In this document: piece by piece, positions 24,868 to 34,852 of the stretch | How positions within the stretch are numbered: position 1 is the stretch's first letter | Layout: each line of letters begins with the position of its first letter | NCBI GenBank assembly: GCA_947472645.1 | Contig: CANJBQ010000014.1 | Coordinates: 1 to 56,555 of the forward strand | Reading direction: 5' to 3' | Length of the DNA: 56,555 nt | From: Burkholderiaceae bacterium | Lineage (GTDB): Bacteria; Pseudomonadota; Gammaproteobacteria; Burkholderiales; Burkholderiaceae | Translations under genes and position numbers: made by a program | The notes under the pieces: model-generated | The model's database searches: none | What the model was told of the DNA's origin: nothing | What the model saw: the letters and a program-made list of their open reading frames with translations, nothing else

Positions 24868-27573
24868 TTATACAGTCATTGGATTAGGTTTGGAAATATC
24901 TAAACCATATTTTTTGATGGCCTCAGACACTTTTTTAGCTTCGATGAGACTTTCATCAGCTAATGCTTTTAAGGCAGATAAAGTAACCCAGTAACGATCA
25001 ACTTCAAAGAAGTGTCGTAGATTTTCTCTCGTATCAGATCGGCCATAACCATCTGTTCCTAATACGGTATAACGCTTACCAAGCTGTTGAATTGCAGGAC
25101 GAATTTGTTCTGCAAACAAACGGATGTAATCTGTTGAAGCAATCACAGGACCAGCAAACTTAGCTAATGATTCTTCCACATGGGACTTCTGCTGTTTCGC
25201 TGTAGGATTTAATAAGTTGTGACGCTGAACCCTTGAAATATCGCGACCCAATTCTGTAAAGCTTGGACAGCTCCATAGATCTGAAGCAACGCCCCAATCA
25301 GCATTTAATAAATCAGCTGCAGCCATCACCTCTCGAAAAATCGTACCACTACCCATTAGCTGAACTCTAAGTTTTGATTTTGTATCACCAACACTCTGCA
25401 AGTGATACATGCCTTTTAAAATATCTTTTTCTGCATCTTTTGGCATTGCTGGATGCGCATAGTTTTCATTCATCAGGGTTAAATAATAATAAATGTCTTC
25501 TTGCTCTGTCAGCATTCGACGCATTCCATCCTGAATCACTACCGCCAATTCAAATCCAAAAGTTGGGTCATAACTAATACAGTTTGGAATACCGGCACTA
25601 AACAAATGACTATGGCCGTCTTCATGCTGTAAACCTTCGCCATTGAGTGTCGTTCTCCCAGCGGTTCCTCCCAACAAGAAGCCACGTGAACGCATATCTC
25701 CTGCAGCCCAAGCTAAATCACCAATTCGCTGAAATCCAAACATGGAGTAAAAAATATAGAACGGCAACATGGGAACACCATGCGTTGAATACGAAGTCGC
25801 CGCAGCAATCCAATCACACATAGCACCAGCTTCATTAATCCCCTCTTGCAAAATCTGACCTGTTTTATCTTCTTTATAAAACATTAACTGATCACGATCT
25901 TGTGGCTCATATAACTGACCAATATGACTCCAAATACCTAATTGACGAAACATTCCTTCCATACCAAAAGTTCTGGACTCATCGGGCACGATTGGGACTA
26001 CCCGCTGACCAATCACTTTATCTTTCAAAATCATATTCAGCATGCGGACAAAAGCCATCGTTGTCGAAATCTCACGACCTTCCACAGTTGCTTCAAGTAA
26101 AGGCGCAAAAACATCTAATGTAGGCACAGCCATCGATTCAGCTTTAGCCCTTCTCTGTGGTAAGTAGCCACCTAAATCAAAACGTTTTTTACGCATGTAC
26201 TCAATTTCTGGACTTCCATCTGGAAATTTAATGTACGGAATCTGTTCAAGTTCTGCATCTTTCACGGGCAAATTAAAACGATCACGAAAAGCCTTCACAT
26301 CTTCAATACTCATTTTTTTCTGCTGATGCGCAATATTCATCGCTTCGCCAGAAGCGCCCATGCCATAACCCTTAATAGTCTTCGCTAAAATAAGTGTCGG
26401 TTGGCCTTGATGATTGACTGCAGAATGAAAAGCCGCATATACCTTATGCGGGTCGTGGCCACCACGATTAAGATTCCAAATATCTTCATCCGTCCAGTCA
26501 GCCACTAATTCTTGTAACTCAGGGGTGTTAAACACATGCGCACGAACATACGCGCCATTTTTAGCTTTCATGGTCTGATATTCGCCATCAACAATTTCAG
26601 CTAAACGCTTTGGCAATAAACCCTTCTTATCGCGTGCAAATAAAGCATCCCAATGGGTGCCCCAAACCACTTTAATAACGTTCCAACCCGAACCTCTAAA
26701 TTCACTTTCTAATTCTTGAATAATGCTACCGTTCCCACGCACCGGGCCATCTAGACGTTGTAAGTTACAGTTGATAACAAAAATTAAGTTATCTAATTTT
26801 TCACGACCGGCCATACCAATTGCGCCAAGTGATTCAGGTTCATCCGTCTCACCATCACCTAAAAATGCCCATACTTTACGACCATCAGTTTGTGTTATCC
26901 CACGGTCTTGCATATATTTCATAAAGCATGCTTGATAGATAGCCATGATCGGACCAAGTCCCATAGAAACTGTAGGGAACTGCCAAAAATTAGGCATTAA
27001 CCAAGGATGGGGATAACTAGAAATACCTTTACCACCTACTTCTTGACGGAAATGATCTAACTGCTCTTCTTCTAAGCGACCAAGTAAGTATGCGCGTGCA
27101 TAAACACCAGGAGCTGAATGGCCTTGCACAAACACTAAATCTCCTCCATGCTGTTCTGATGGGGCATGCCAAAAATGGTTAAACCCAACATCGTATAGAG
27201 TCGCCGCAGACTGAAAGGAAGATATATGTCCTCCAACGTTCGTATCTTTATTGGCACGTAGCACCATGGCCATTGCATTCCAACGTGTATAAGAACGAAT
27301 TCGATGTTCAATTTCTTGATCACCAGGGATTCGTGCTTGACGATCGACAGGGATCGTATTGAGATAGGGAGTTTGTGCATGAAACGGCTGATCGACTCCA
27401 TTGACCCTTGCAAATGCAATTTGTTGATCAATTAAGAAGGCAGCTCTATCGGTACCTTCGGAGTGAATGACGCCATCCATGGCATCTAACCACTCTTTGG
27501 TTTCAATTGGATCAATATCGATTGCCTCATCCGTATTTTGAGTGGAAGTGATTTCGTTAGGAACAGCCGCCAT
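24868..27573 (-). CDS. aceE: Pyruvate dehydrogenase E1, homodimeric type
   Basis: This 901-residue enzyme decarboxylates pyruvate with thiamine diphosphate and acetylates E2. It is the homodimeric type, similar in size to E. coli AceE (887). The cofactor motif is visible as FLGDGETDEPES followed about 25 residues later by NCNLQRLDGPVRGN. Conserved substrate-site segments such as GHSAPGVYARA and GGHISSFQSAATLY are intact. AAGGAG lies 7 bases before the start. It leads the aceE-aceF-lpdA operon and is divergent from a sensor kinase gene across 152 bases. Confidence 0.97.
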   Translation of the reverse strand: MAAVPNEITSTQNTDEAIDIDPIETKEWLDAMDGVIHSEGTDRAAFLIDQQIAFARVNGVDQPFHAQTPYLNTIPVDRQARIPGDQEIEHRIRSYTRWNAMAMVLRANKDTNVGGHISSFQSAATLYDVGFNHFWHAPSEQHGGDLVFVQGHSAPGVYARAYLLGRLEEEQLDHFRQEVGGKGISSYPHPWLMPNFWQFPTVSMGLGPIMAIYQACFMKYMQDRGITQTDGRKVWAFLGDGETDEPESLGAIGMAGREKLDNLIFVINCNLQRLDGPVRGNGSIIQELESEFRGSGWNVIKVVWGTHWDALFARDKKGLLPKRLAEIVDGEYQTMKAKNGAYVRAHVFNTPELQELVADWTDEDIWNLNRGGHDPHKVYAAFHSAVNHQGQPTLILAKTIKGYGMGASGEAMNIAHQQKKMSIEDVKAFRDRFNLPVKDAELEQIPYIKFPDGSPEIEYMRKKRFDLGGYLPQRRAKAESMAVPTLDVFAPLLEATVEGREISTTMAFVRMLNMILKDKVIGQRVVPIVPDESRTFGMEGMFRQLGIWSHIGQLYEPQDRDQLMFYKEDKTGQILQEGINEAGAMCDWIAAATSYSTHGVPMLPFYIFYSMFGFQRIGDLAWAAGDMRSRGFLLGGTAGRTTLNGEGLQHEDGHSHLFSAGIPNCISYDPTFGFELAVVIQDGMRRMLTEQEDIYYYLTLMNENYAHPAMPKDAEKDILKGMYHLQSVGDTKSKLRVQLMGSGTIFREVMAAADLLNADWGVASDLWSCPSFTELGRDISRVQRHNLLNPTAKQQKSHVEESLAKFAGPVIASTDYIRLFAEQIRPAIQQLGKRYTVLGTDGYGRSDTRENLRHFFEVDRYWVTLSALKALADESLIEAKKVSEAIKKYGLDISKPNPMTV

Positions 27574-27731
27574 TTTCTATCTCCTTATTAATTCTTTATA
27601 TTTTAAAATCAGAACGATGAAATACAAGTTTTTTTTCACATCTTGATAGTATTTTTTACATTATGAAATTTAATAGGTAATTCAATGAAAAATAACAACG
27701 AATAAACCACACATCAAGCAAAATAGTGACT

Positions 27732-30323
27732 ATGCAGAAATTTCTACTTTTTCTCTTTAAACCGATGAATCACTGGTTGAAATCCGTTGTCAAATCAAAA
27801 AAAATTACACAACAATCTGTAGATTATTTATACACTCCGATTATTGCCATCATGTTATTCATGCTCGCAATGTTCGCGATCCTGTGGTCGTTATCAAAAC
27901 AAGAGACTGAACAATCAGAGTTAGTCTTTTTTCGAGAAGTAACATACGCCGAACAAAGAATCCAGATCAGTTTAGATGAAAATGAGGAGCAAGTCCTCAA
28001 GTTAAGTCAATCTCTACCAAACATACTCAATCAAGAAACAAATAATGACTTCTACCTTAAAGCTAGTCAAATCATTAATCGCCATTCAGAAGTTTTAGAA
28101 ATACAAGCTATCAATACCGATTTAAAAAAATCGCTGACGTATCCATCCATGAAAGAGAATAATTGGATCACTGATCCGGCCATAGCGAAGGTACTAAATA
28201 AAAGCTTCCAAACGACACTGCGTGATGCTCTCGTTTCTGGACATGGACAATATAGTAATTTAATGGCCCTTCAAGTCCAAGACAATAATCCTGCATTAAA
28301 GCGAGAAAGGTCACTGGTCTTTTGGTATATACAACCAGCATCAAAATTTTCTGAACAAACGCATAACATTGCCATACTCTACTCTGCGCCTTTAATGATT
28401 AGTAGAGTTATTCCTAAAGACATTCTAGGTAGGCACCGGTTTTCAATCATCGACAACAATGGGCAAGTGCTTTATTCACAGTCCGATAGAAATCTCAAAA
28501 AAAACCATAGCACTCACCAAATTAAATTATCAAAATTTCCAGAAAATTTAATATTACAGGGGGAAAGCTACCCCCTGCCTAGCAACTTGACCTACCAAAT
28601 GTTATTTTGGATCGTTATAGGACTTTGCTCATATGTTATTTGGAGTTTTTGGTCACTCTGGCGACAAATGAAATTTCGTCAAAATATCCAACGCAATTTA
28701 ATTAAAGAAACGAACTTTCGAAGAGCAATTGAAGACTCCATGCCAGTGGGTCTTCGGGTGCATGAGTTGGATGGCCGTATTAGTTACGTCAACCCAGCAT
28801 TCTGTCGCATGGTTGGTTGGACTGCAGAAGAACTTCAGGGCCTAAAAGCACCCTTTCCATTTTGGACAGATGAGGAAGAGATATCTTCTAATTTATTGAA
28901 ACTATCTGCCGTATTCCGTGGTGAAGCAGGACCAACTAGTGGTATTGAGGCCACAATCACTTCAAAAGAGGGCAAAAAAATTGCTGTTCGTAATTTTGTT
29001 TCACCAATGGTCGATGCTAACAACAAGCAAACGGGTTGGATCGCCTCGCTTGTCGACATTTCTGAGCCACGGAAAATTCGTGAAGAACTAGCCGTCTCAC
29101 AACAACGATTTATTACTGTTTTAGAGGGTCTTACTGCGGGAATATCAGTTGTAAATCCTAAAACTGGTGAACTTCTTTTTTCAAACAACCTCTACCAAGA
29201 TATGTTTGGTGCAAGCTCCAAAGCTCATCTCTTATTATTGGGCAATGAGTCTTTCTCGAATGATAACCTCGCTTTAGATATCGATAATGTTGATGGCTTT
29301 GCAGGGCTACCTTCTTCAGCTCTAACGCCAATCATTGGTGACTCGCAAGAGGTGCAATTGCCGGATAACCCAAATTGGTATGAAGTAAGAAGACGTTATA
29401 TTCCATGGACGGATGGTCACTTAGCCCAACTACTTATTACTACAGATATTACCGAGCGTCGCTTGGCCCAAGATAATTTAAGAATTCAAGAAGAACGTAT
29501 GCAGTTTTCAAGTCGTCTGACCACCATGGGTGAAATGGCTTCTTCTATTGCCCATGAACTCAATCAACCATTAGCCGCAATCAATAATTATTGTATGGGG
29601 GTAATGAATCGTCTGCGCGCAAAAAATGATAACCAAATAAATGCAGAAATTATTCCTGCATTAGAAAAAGTTAGTACTCAAGCCCTTCGCGCTGGAACCA
29701 TCATTCAACGAATCCGCAACTTTGTCAAACGAAGCGCACCTCAAAGAGAGTCATGCGAAATTGACAAAATTATTTCTCAGTCCATTGAACTGGCTGAAAT
29801 TGAAGCCAATCGACAAGGCTTAGATATACAAAAACAGATAACGACGAATTTACCTGAATGCTTTGTAGATCCAATTTTAATTGAACAAGTCATTATTAAT
29901 CTTTTAAAAAATGCTATCGATAGCATGCGCGTTACTTACTCAAGATCGATCAGAGGGAAACTCCCACCAATTCAAATCATTGGAGACCTCGAAGAGACAA
30001 TCCAACCACCGATGTTACGTATCCGAATTATTGATAATGGCAGCGGCATCCTACAAGAATCTATTGAACAAATATATGAGCCATTCTTCAGTACTAAAGA
30101 AGAAGGTATGGGAATGGGCCTAAATATTTGTCGCTCTATTATTGAGTCTCACGAGGGTCGACTCTGGGGGGAAAATAACCCTATTAAATCAGAAATCAAT
30201 CTTCCACAAAATTCGGATGGCATTGAAATCCACTCAGGCTGTACTTTCACCATCCTGCTACCAATTGAGTCATATTTAATCCTAAATCCTAAGGGATTAA
30301 CAAGTTATGAAAGTGCTAGCTAA
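27732..30323 (+). CDS. Membrane sensor histidine kinase with two PAS domains
   Basis: This 863-residue kinase has a membrane helix at about 34-56, a periplasmic sensing region of roughly 225 residues, and a second helix near 285-308. Two PAS domains follow (about 335-455 and 465-580), then a HisKA domain with His in SIAHELNQPLAAIN and an ATPase domain with NLLKNAIDS, DNGSGI and GMGMGLNICRSI. The layout resembles DctS/DctB-type sensors of C4-dicarboxylates or FixL-like kinases, but the ligand is unknown. A GTG 6 bases upstream is an alternative start. It is followed by a FixJ-type regulator, and its divergence from aceE suggests possible control of pyruvate dehydrogenase, which is inference. 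Confidence 0.9.
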   Translation: MQKFLLFLFKPMNHWLKSVVKSKKITQQSVDYLYTPIIAIMLFMLAMFAILWSLSKQETEQSELVFFREVTYAEQRIQISLDENEEQVLKLSQSLPNILNQETNNDFYLKASQIINRHSEVLEIQAINTDLKKSLTYPSMKENNWITDPAIAKVLNKSFQTTLRDALVSGHGQYSNLMALQVQDNNPALKRERSLVFWYIQPASKFSEQTHNIAILYSAPLMISRVIPKDILGRHRFSIIDNNGQVLYSQSDRNLKKNHSTHQIKLSKFPENLILQGESYPLPSNLTYQMLFWIVIGLCSYVIWSFWSLWRQMKFRQNIQRNLIKETNFRRAIEDSMPVGLRVHELDGRISYVNPAFCRMVGWTAEELQGLKAPFPFWTDEEEISSNLLKLSAVFRGEAGPTSGIEATITSKEGKKIAVRNFVSPMVDANNKQTGWIASLVDISEPRKIREELAVSQQRFITVLEGLTAGISVVNPKTGELLFSNNLYQDMFGASSKAHLLLLGNESFSNDNLALDIDNVDGFAGLPSSALTPIIGDSQEVQLPDNPNWYEVRRRYIPWTDGHLAQLLITTDITERRLAQDNLRIQEERMQFSSRLTTMGEMASSIAHELNQPLAAINNYCMGVMNRLRAKNDNQINAEIIPALEKVSTQALRAGTIIQRIRNFVKRSAPQRESCEIDKIISQSIELAEIEANRQGLDIQKQITTNLPECFVDPILIEQVIINLLKNAIDSMRVTYSRSIRGKLPPIQIIGDLEETIQPPMLRIRIIDNGSGILQESIEQIYEPFFSTKEEGMGMGLNICRSIIESHEGRLWGENNPIKSEINLPQNSDGIEIHSGCTFTILLPIESYLILNPKGLTSYESAS

Positions 30324-30384
30324 AACAAGTTATCATCTACATAATCAAGTATTAATTAACTTTTTCTTCAAATTTGGGTAATAC

Positions 30385-31026
30385 ATGAACATGAACACCA
30401 TATATATTGATAAACCTAAAGAAATCATTTACGTCGTTGACGATGATGAAGCAGTTAGAGATTCCCTCAATTGGTTACTAGAAAGTAATGGTTACCTTGT
30501 AAAGTGCTTTAGCAGTGCTGAACGCTTCTTACAGGCAGTGATGGGAAATGACCGGGATGTCACTGCTTGTGCCATCTTAGACGTTAGAATGCCTGGTATG
30601 TCAGGACTTGAGTTACAAGAACACCTCATCGCCGAGTCTATTCCAATGCCCATCTCTTTTATAACTGGTCATGGCGATGTCTCAATGGCTGTTACTACAA
30701 TGAAAAAAGGAGCGGTCGACTTTATCGAAAAGCCCTTTAAAGAAAATGAGCTCCACACTCTTGTAGAAAAAATGCTCGTTACAGCTAGAAACTCCTATAA
30801 AGAAGCTACACTCCAAAAAAATAACCAAAGTCTTTTATCCAAATTGACTAGCAGAGAACGACAAGTCCTAGAGCGCATCGTGGCAGGTCGTCTCAATAAA
30901 CAAATCGCTGATGATCTAACGATTTCAATCAAAACGGTTGAAGCCCATCGTGCAAACATCATGGAGAAACTGAACGTAAGTACCGTTGCAGATCTCTTGC
31001 GCTTAGCCCTCTCAGAAAAATCTTAA
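30385..31026 (+). CDS. FixJ/DctR-type response regulator
   Basis: This 213-residue protein has a receiver domain (about 12-130) with acidic Asp19-Asp21, the phosphoacceptor Asp66 in AILDVRMPG and Lys117 in EKPF. A LuxR-type helix-turn-helix near residues 148-205 carries LTSRERQVLERIVAGRLNKQ and IADDLTISIKTVEAHR. It lies 61 bases after the sensor kinase and is its obvious partner. DctR, FixJ and TodT regulators share this layout. Targets are unknown; nearby candidates are the divergent aceE operon and the downstream folD gene. Confidence 0.93.
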   Translation: MNMNTIYIDKPKEIIYVVDDDEAVRDSLNWLLESNGYLVKCFSSAERFLQAVMGNDRDVTACAILDVRMPGMSGLELQEHLIAESIPMPISFITGHGDVSMAVTTMKKGAVDFIEKPFKENELHTLVEKMLVTARNSYKEATLQKNNQSLLSKLTSRERQVLERIVAGRLNKQIADDLTISIKTVEAHRANIMEKLNVSTVADLLRLALSEKS

Positions 31027-31035
31027 ATTTGATCT

Positions 31036-31887
31036 ATGCCCGCACAATTACTGGATGGTAATCTTCTTTCACGTCAAATCCGGACAGAAATAGCTACTGC
31101 TAGCGCAATATTAAGTGCTAAAGGTACTAAACCTGGCTTGGCTGTTATTCTCATCGGAGAAAACCCAGCTAGCGAAATTTACGTTCGAAATAAAGTCAAA
31201 GCATGTGAGGAAGCAAATATCCGCTCTAGACTGATCAGATTACCAGCATCCATCTCGGAATCTGATCTCTTAGATCATATTCATTCGCTCAATACGAATC
31301 CTGAGATACATGGTATTTTGGTTCAATTACCACTCCCTCAGCAGATTGATAGTTTTAAAGTCCTTGAATCCATTGACCCCATGAAAGACGTTGATGGGTT
31401 TCATGTTGCCAATGCCGGTGCTCTCATGACCGGAAAACCTTTATTTAAACCCTGTACTCCTTATGGATGCATGAAACTACTAGAGAGCATTGATTACCCG
31501 ATTCGCGGTGCTCGAGCGGTGATCGTTGGAGCCTCCAATATCGTTGGTAAACCCATGGCGATGCTTCTTTTACAAGCAGGTGCTACCATCACGATTTGTA
31601 ATAGCAAAACAAAAGATATTGGCGCACATACGAGAGAAGCTGATATCTTAGTCGTTGCTACAGGGATCCCCAAAATGATCACAGCAAATATGGTCAAACC
31701 AGGAGCCGTCGTCATTGACGTCGGAATCAATCGCCTACCAGACGGAAAATTGTGTGGTGATGTTGATTTTGATGAAGTCAAATATGTCGCCGGATGGATC
31801 TCTCCTGTACCAGGTGGTGTTGGACCTATGACGATCACCATGCTGTTGCAAAATACGCTTGAAGCTGCCAACCATTTTCATCAATAA
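31036..31887 (+). CDS. folD: Methylenetetrahydrofolate dehydrogenase/cyclohydrolase
   Basis: This 283-residue bifunctional enzyme interconverts methylene-, methenyl- and formyl-tetrahydrofolate with NADP. Family motifs are visible: the substrate-site segment [11 protein letters not shown] with its Lys, [16 protein letters not shown], the P-C-T-P-Y-G segment, and [14 protein letters not shown] for the cofactor. The C-terminal [13 protein letters not shown] is intact. It lies 9 bases after the response regulator and 12 bases before prlC, so it is probably in the same transcript. Length matches E. coli FolD (288). Confidence 0.97.
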   Translation: MPAQLLDGNLLSRQIRTEIATASAILSAKGTKPGLAVILIGENPASEIYVRNKVKACEEANIRSRLIRLPASISESDLLDHIHSLNTNPEIHGILVQLPLPQQIDSFKVLESIDPMKDVDGFHVANAGALMTGKPLFKPCTPYGCMKLLESIDYPIRGARAVIVGASNIVGKPMAMLLLQAGATITICNSKTKDIGAHTREADILVVATGIPKMITANMVKPGAVVIDVGINRLPDGKLCGDVDFDEVKYVAGWISPVPGGVGPMTITMLLQNTLEAANHFHQ

Positions 31888-31899
31888 GAAACTTTTTCT

Positions 31900-34011
31900 A
31901 TGAGCAATCCCCTCCTTGACATGGGTCATGATTTACCCAATTACGCAACGATCCAAGCAAACCATATAGAGGAGGCAATTACCATCCTTCTTAAAAGAGC
32001 ATATAGTTCTTTAGATAATGCAATTGCCTTAAACGATGCCCCAACGTGGAATAACTTCATCACCCCCCTAGAGATTACAAATCAGGCATTAAGCAGAGCA
32101 TGGGGGGTAGTGAACCATCTAACCGGCGTGGCAGACCATCCAGAACTGCGCGCAGCCCACGCCAAGATACTTCCTGAAGTTACTGCTTATAGCAGTGCAT
32201 TTGAGCAAAATTTAGAGCTCTTTAAACGCTATAAACAGATTAAAGCTGCAGATGAATGGAAACTACTATCAATAACACAACAAAAAGTGATTAATAACTC
32301 AATTCGAGATTTTCAACTAGGTGGGGCAGAACTCTCTGAAGATGTAAAACCAGTATTTGCGAAAATTTCTGAAGATTTAGCTAACTTGATGAAAACATTT
32401 TCGGATCATATACTCGACTCAACTGATGCCTATGTGTATATTGTAAAAGATGAAGCCGAAGTCCTTGGGTTACCAGAAGATGTGCTGCAGGCTGCGAAAG
32501 AGCTAGCCAATAAGCATCAAAAACAAGGCTGGGCATTTAACTTAAAGTTCCCTTCTTATTTTCCGGTACAACAACTTGCGGAAAGTCGTGAACTCAGAAA
32601 AATACTCTATCAAGCCTATGTAACCCGGGCCTCAGAACTTGCTATGACCTATGCAAACGGACAAGCAGATTGGGATAACCGTCAAATCTCTTTAGATATC
32701 CTGCGCCTACGCCACGAAGAAGCTAGGCTATTAGGGATTGAAAATTATGCCGCATTAAGTTTAGTGCCTAAAATGGCAAGTTCTGTCACTGAAGTCAGAC
32801 AGTTTTTGCAAGAATTTGCAAAGCGCGCGAACCCAAGTGCAATTAAGGATCTAGAAGAGCTGCAATCCTTTAGCAAAAAAGAGTTAGGCCTTGACCATCT
32901 AGAACCGTGGGATATTAGTTTTGTGTCCGAAAAATTAAAACAAGCAAAATACCTATTCTCTGAAAACGAAGTAAAACAATACTTTCCCATCGATTCTGTA
33001 TTAAAAGGGTTATTTCATGTGATTCAAAGCATTTTTCAAGTGCAAATTGAATCTTCTAACTTACCAGTCTGGCACCCAGATGTTCAATCTTTTAGCTTAA
33101 AAAATGATCGATCAGAAGTTATCGCCCATTTCTATTTAGATGCATACGCTAGAAATGGTAAACGAGGTGGAGCTTGGATGGATGATGCACGTGGACGTAT
33201 GAAACACCTTGATGGTACTGTTCAAACGCCTGTAGCGTATCTGGTTTGTAATTTCCCCGCACCAAGCGCGCAAGAAAATGGCTCGATGCGCCCTGCGACC
33301 ATCAGTCATGATGATGTCATTACACTCTTTCATGAGTTTGGCCATGGACTTCATCACATGCTAACGAAAGTTGATACTTTGGGAGTATCCGGAATTAATG
33401 GTGTTGAATGGGATGCAGTCGAGTTACCAAGCCAGTTTATGGAAAATTTTTGCTGGGACTTTGAAGTCATTCAAAAACTATCCTGCCATATCGATACACA
33501 AGAATCTTTACCCATCACCTTATTCGAAAAAATGCTTGCCGCTAAAAACTTCCAAAATGGTTTATTCACTTTACGGCAAGTCGTTTTGGCTAGCTTTGAT
33601 TGGGAATTACACTCTAGTTTTGATGCTATAAATGCTCAACCGGATGATGTACTTAAATTGTCTCAGACCATCAATGATCAAATTCATGTCATTCCTCAAG
33701 CCTTGATTTCAAGATGGCCAAATACCTTTAGTCATATTTTTTCTGGTGGTTATGCAGCAGGCTATTACAGTTATAAATGGGCCGAAGTTCTTTCTGCAGA
33801 TGCATTTGCCGCATTCGAAGAGCAAGCTTCAACCTTTGGATCTATTCTGAATCCTGAAGTGGGTATTGTTTATCGGAAAAATATTCTCGAAGTTGGGGGC
33901 AGCCGTCCAGCAGCTGAATCTTTTCAGGCATTTAGAGGTAGACCCCCATCCATTGACGCACTGCTTCGCCACGGCGGATTAATCAATGAGGCGTCATCCT
34001 CAAATGACTGA
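31900..34011 (+). CDS. prlC: Oligopeptidase A (M3 metallopeptidase)
   Basis: This 703-residue cytosolic peptidase degrades short peptides, including cleaved signal peptides. The thimet-type zinc motif HEFGH is at residues 478-482, and the downstream GVEWDAVELPSQFMENF segment supplies the third ligand Glu. A substrate-binding segment with SGGYAAGYYSYKWAEVL is intact near the C-terminus. Length is close to E. coli PrlC (680). It sits between folD and the exonuclease gene, overlapping the latter by 8 bases. Confidence 0.95.
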   Translation: MSNPLLDMGHDLPNYATIQANHIEEAITILLKRAYSSLDNAIALNDAPTWNNFITPLEITNQALSRAWGVVNHLTGVADHPELRAAHAKILPEVTAYSSAFEQNLELFKRYKQIKAADEWKLLSITQQKVINNSIRDFQLGGAELSEDVKPVFAKISEDLANLMKTFSDHILDSTDAYVYIVKDEAEVLGLPEDVLQAAKELANKHQKQGWAFNLKFPSYFPVQQLAESRELRKILYQAYVTRASELAMTYANGQADWDNRQISLDILRLRHEEARLLGIENYAALSLVPKMASSVTEVRQFLQEFAKRANPSAIKDLEELQSFSKKELGLDHLEPWDISFVSEKLKQAKYLFSENEVKQYFPIDSVLKGLFHVIQSIFQVQIESSNLPVWHPDVQSFSLKNDRSEVIAHFYLDAYARNGKRGGAWMDDARGRMKHLDGTVQTPVAYLVCNFPAPSAQENGSMRPATISHDDVITLFHEFGHGLHHMLTKVDTLGVSGINGVEWDAVELPSQFMENFCWDFEVIQKLSCHIDTQESLPITLFEKMLAAKNFQNGLFTLRQVVLASFDWELHSSFDAINAQPDDVLKLSQTINDQIHVIPQALISRWPNTFSHIFSGGYAAGYYSYKWAEVLSADAFAAFEEQASTFGSILNPEVGIVYRKNILEVGGSRPAAESFQAFRGRPPSIDALLRHGGLINEASSSND

Positions 34012-34852
34012 GTTACGAATCGCGACTTGGAATGTTAACTCACTCAAAGTGAGGTTGCCACATCTCATAAAGTGGTTAGAGTCGTGCGAAAAAACCAATC
34101 GTGCCATTGATGTCATTGGACTTCAAGAACTCAAACTCACTAACGATAAATTTCCAATTCAAGAACTTCAAGATGCTGGCTATCTCAGTTTATTTTTGGG
34201 CCAAAAAACCTACAATGGCGTTGCTATCTTAGTTCGAAAAGCCTCATTAACTCATCTTAATCAGGATCTAGAAACCGCTTTTTTACAAGTTCAAAAAAAT
34301 ATTCCAGGCTTCGAAGATGATCAACAACGTTTATTAGCAACCACACTTCACTTTAAAAAAACCGCCCCTCTACGAATCATCTGTGGCTACTTTCCAAATG
34401 GGCAAGCACCAGGTACAGAAAAATTTGACTATAAATTAAAGTGGTTAGAAGCACTTCATCAATTTGTCAAAATGGAACTGAATATCCATTCAAGGTTAGT
34501 ACTACTAGGTGACTACAATATTGCACCCAACGATGAGGATGTGCATGACCCTTTAGCGTGGGTAGGGCAAAATCTGGTATCTGAACCAGAACGAAAATTT
34601 TTCGAGTCATTTTTAGAACTAGGATTAATTGATAGCTTTCGAATGTTTACCCAAGCACCAAAAACATTTAGTTGGTGGGATTATCGAATGATGGCGTTTC
34701 GCCGTAATGCAGGAGTCCGAATCGATCATTTACTCATTTCAACAGCACTCAAAGATGATTGTCAATCATGTACTGTCGATCGTGAACCCCGCAAGTGGGA
34801 GCAACCTTCCGATCACGCTCCCGTCGTTATGACACTCAACCAATCCAGTTAA
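34004..34852 (+). CDS. xth: Exodeoxyribonuclease III family protein
   Basis: This protein of about 282 residues belongs to the exonuclease III/AP endonuclease family, which cuts DNA at abasic sites and trims 3' ends. Motifs are visible: ATWNVNSLKVR near the N-terminus, G-L-Q-E-L-K with the metal-binding Glu, GDYNIAPNDEDVHDP, and a C-terminal R-I-D-H-L-L-I plus PSDHAPVVM with the catalytic His. The start at 34004 gives the family N-terminus MTELRIATWN. An ATG at 33986 is an alternative that overlaps prlC further. Its 3' end overlaps the convergent ntrC gene by 4 bases. Confidence 0.93.
   Translation: MTELRIATWNVNSLKVRLPHLIKWLESCEKTNRAIDVIGLQELKLTNDKFPIQELQDAGYLSLFLGQKTYNGVAILVRKASLTHLNQDLETAFLQVQKNIPGFEDDQQRLLATTLHFKKTAPLRIICGYFPNGQAPGTEKFDYKLKWLEALHQFVKMELNIHSRLVLLGDYNIAPNDEDVHDPLAWVGQNLVSEPERKFFESFLELGLIDSFRMFTQAPKTFSWWDYRMMAFRRNAGVRIDHLLISTALKDDCQSCTVDREPRKWEQPSDHAPVVMTLNQSS

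Noticed and set aside
27574..27725. Promoters for aceE and the sensor kinase
   Set aside because: Several TATAAT-like strings occur, but none has a matching -35 at proper spacing, and the region is too AT-rich to choose.
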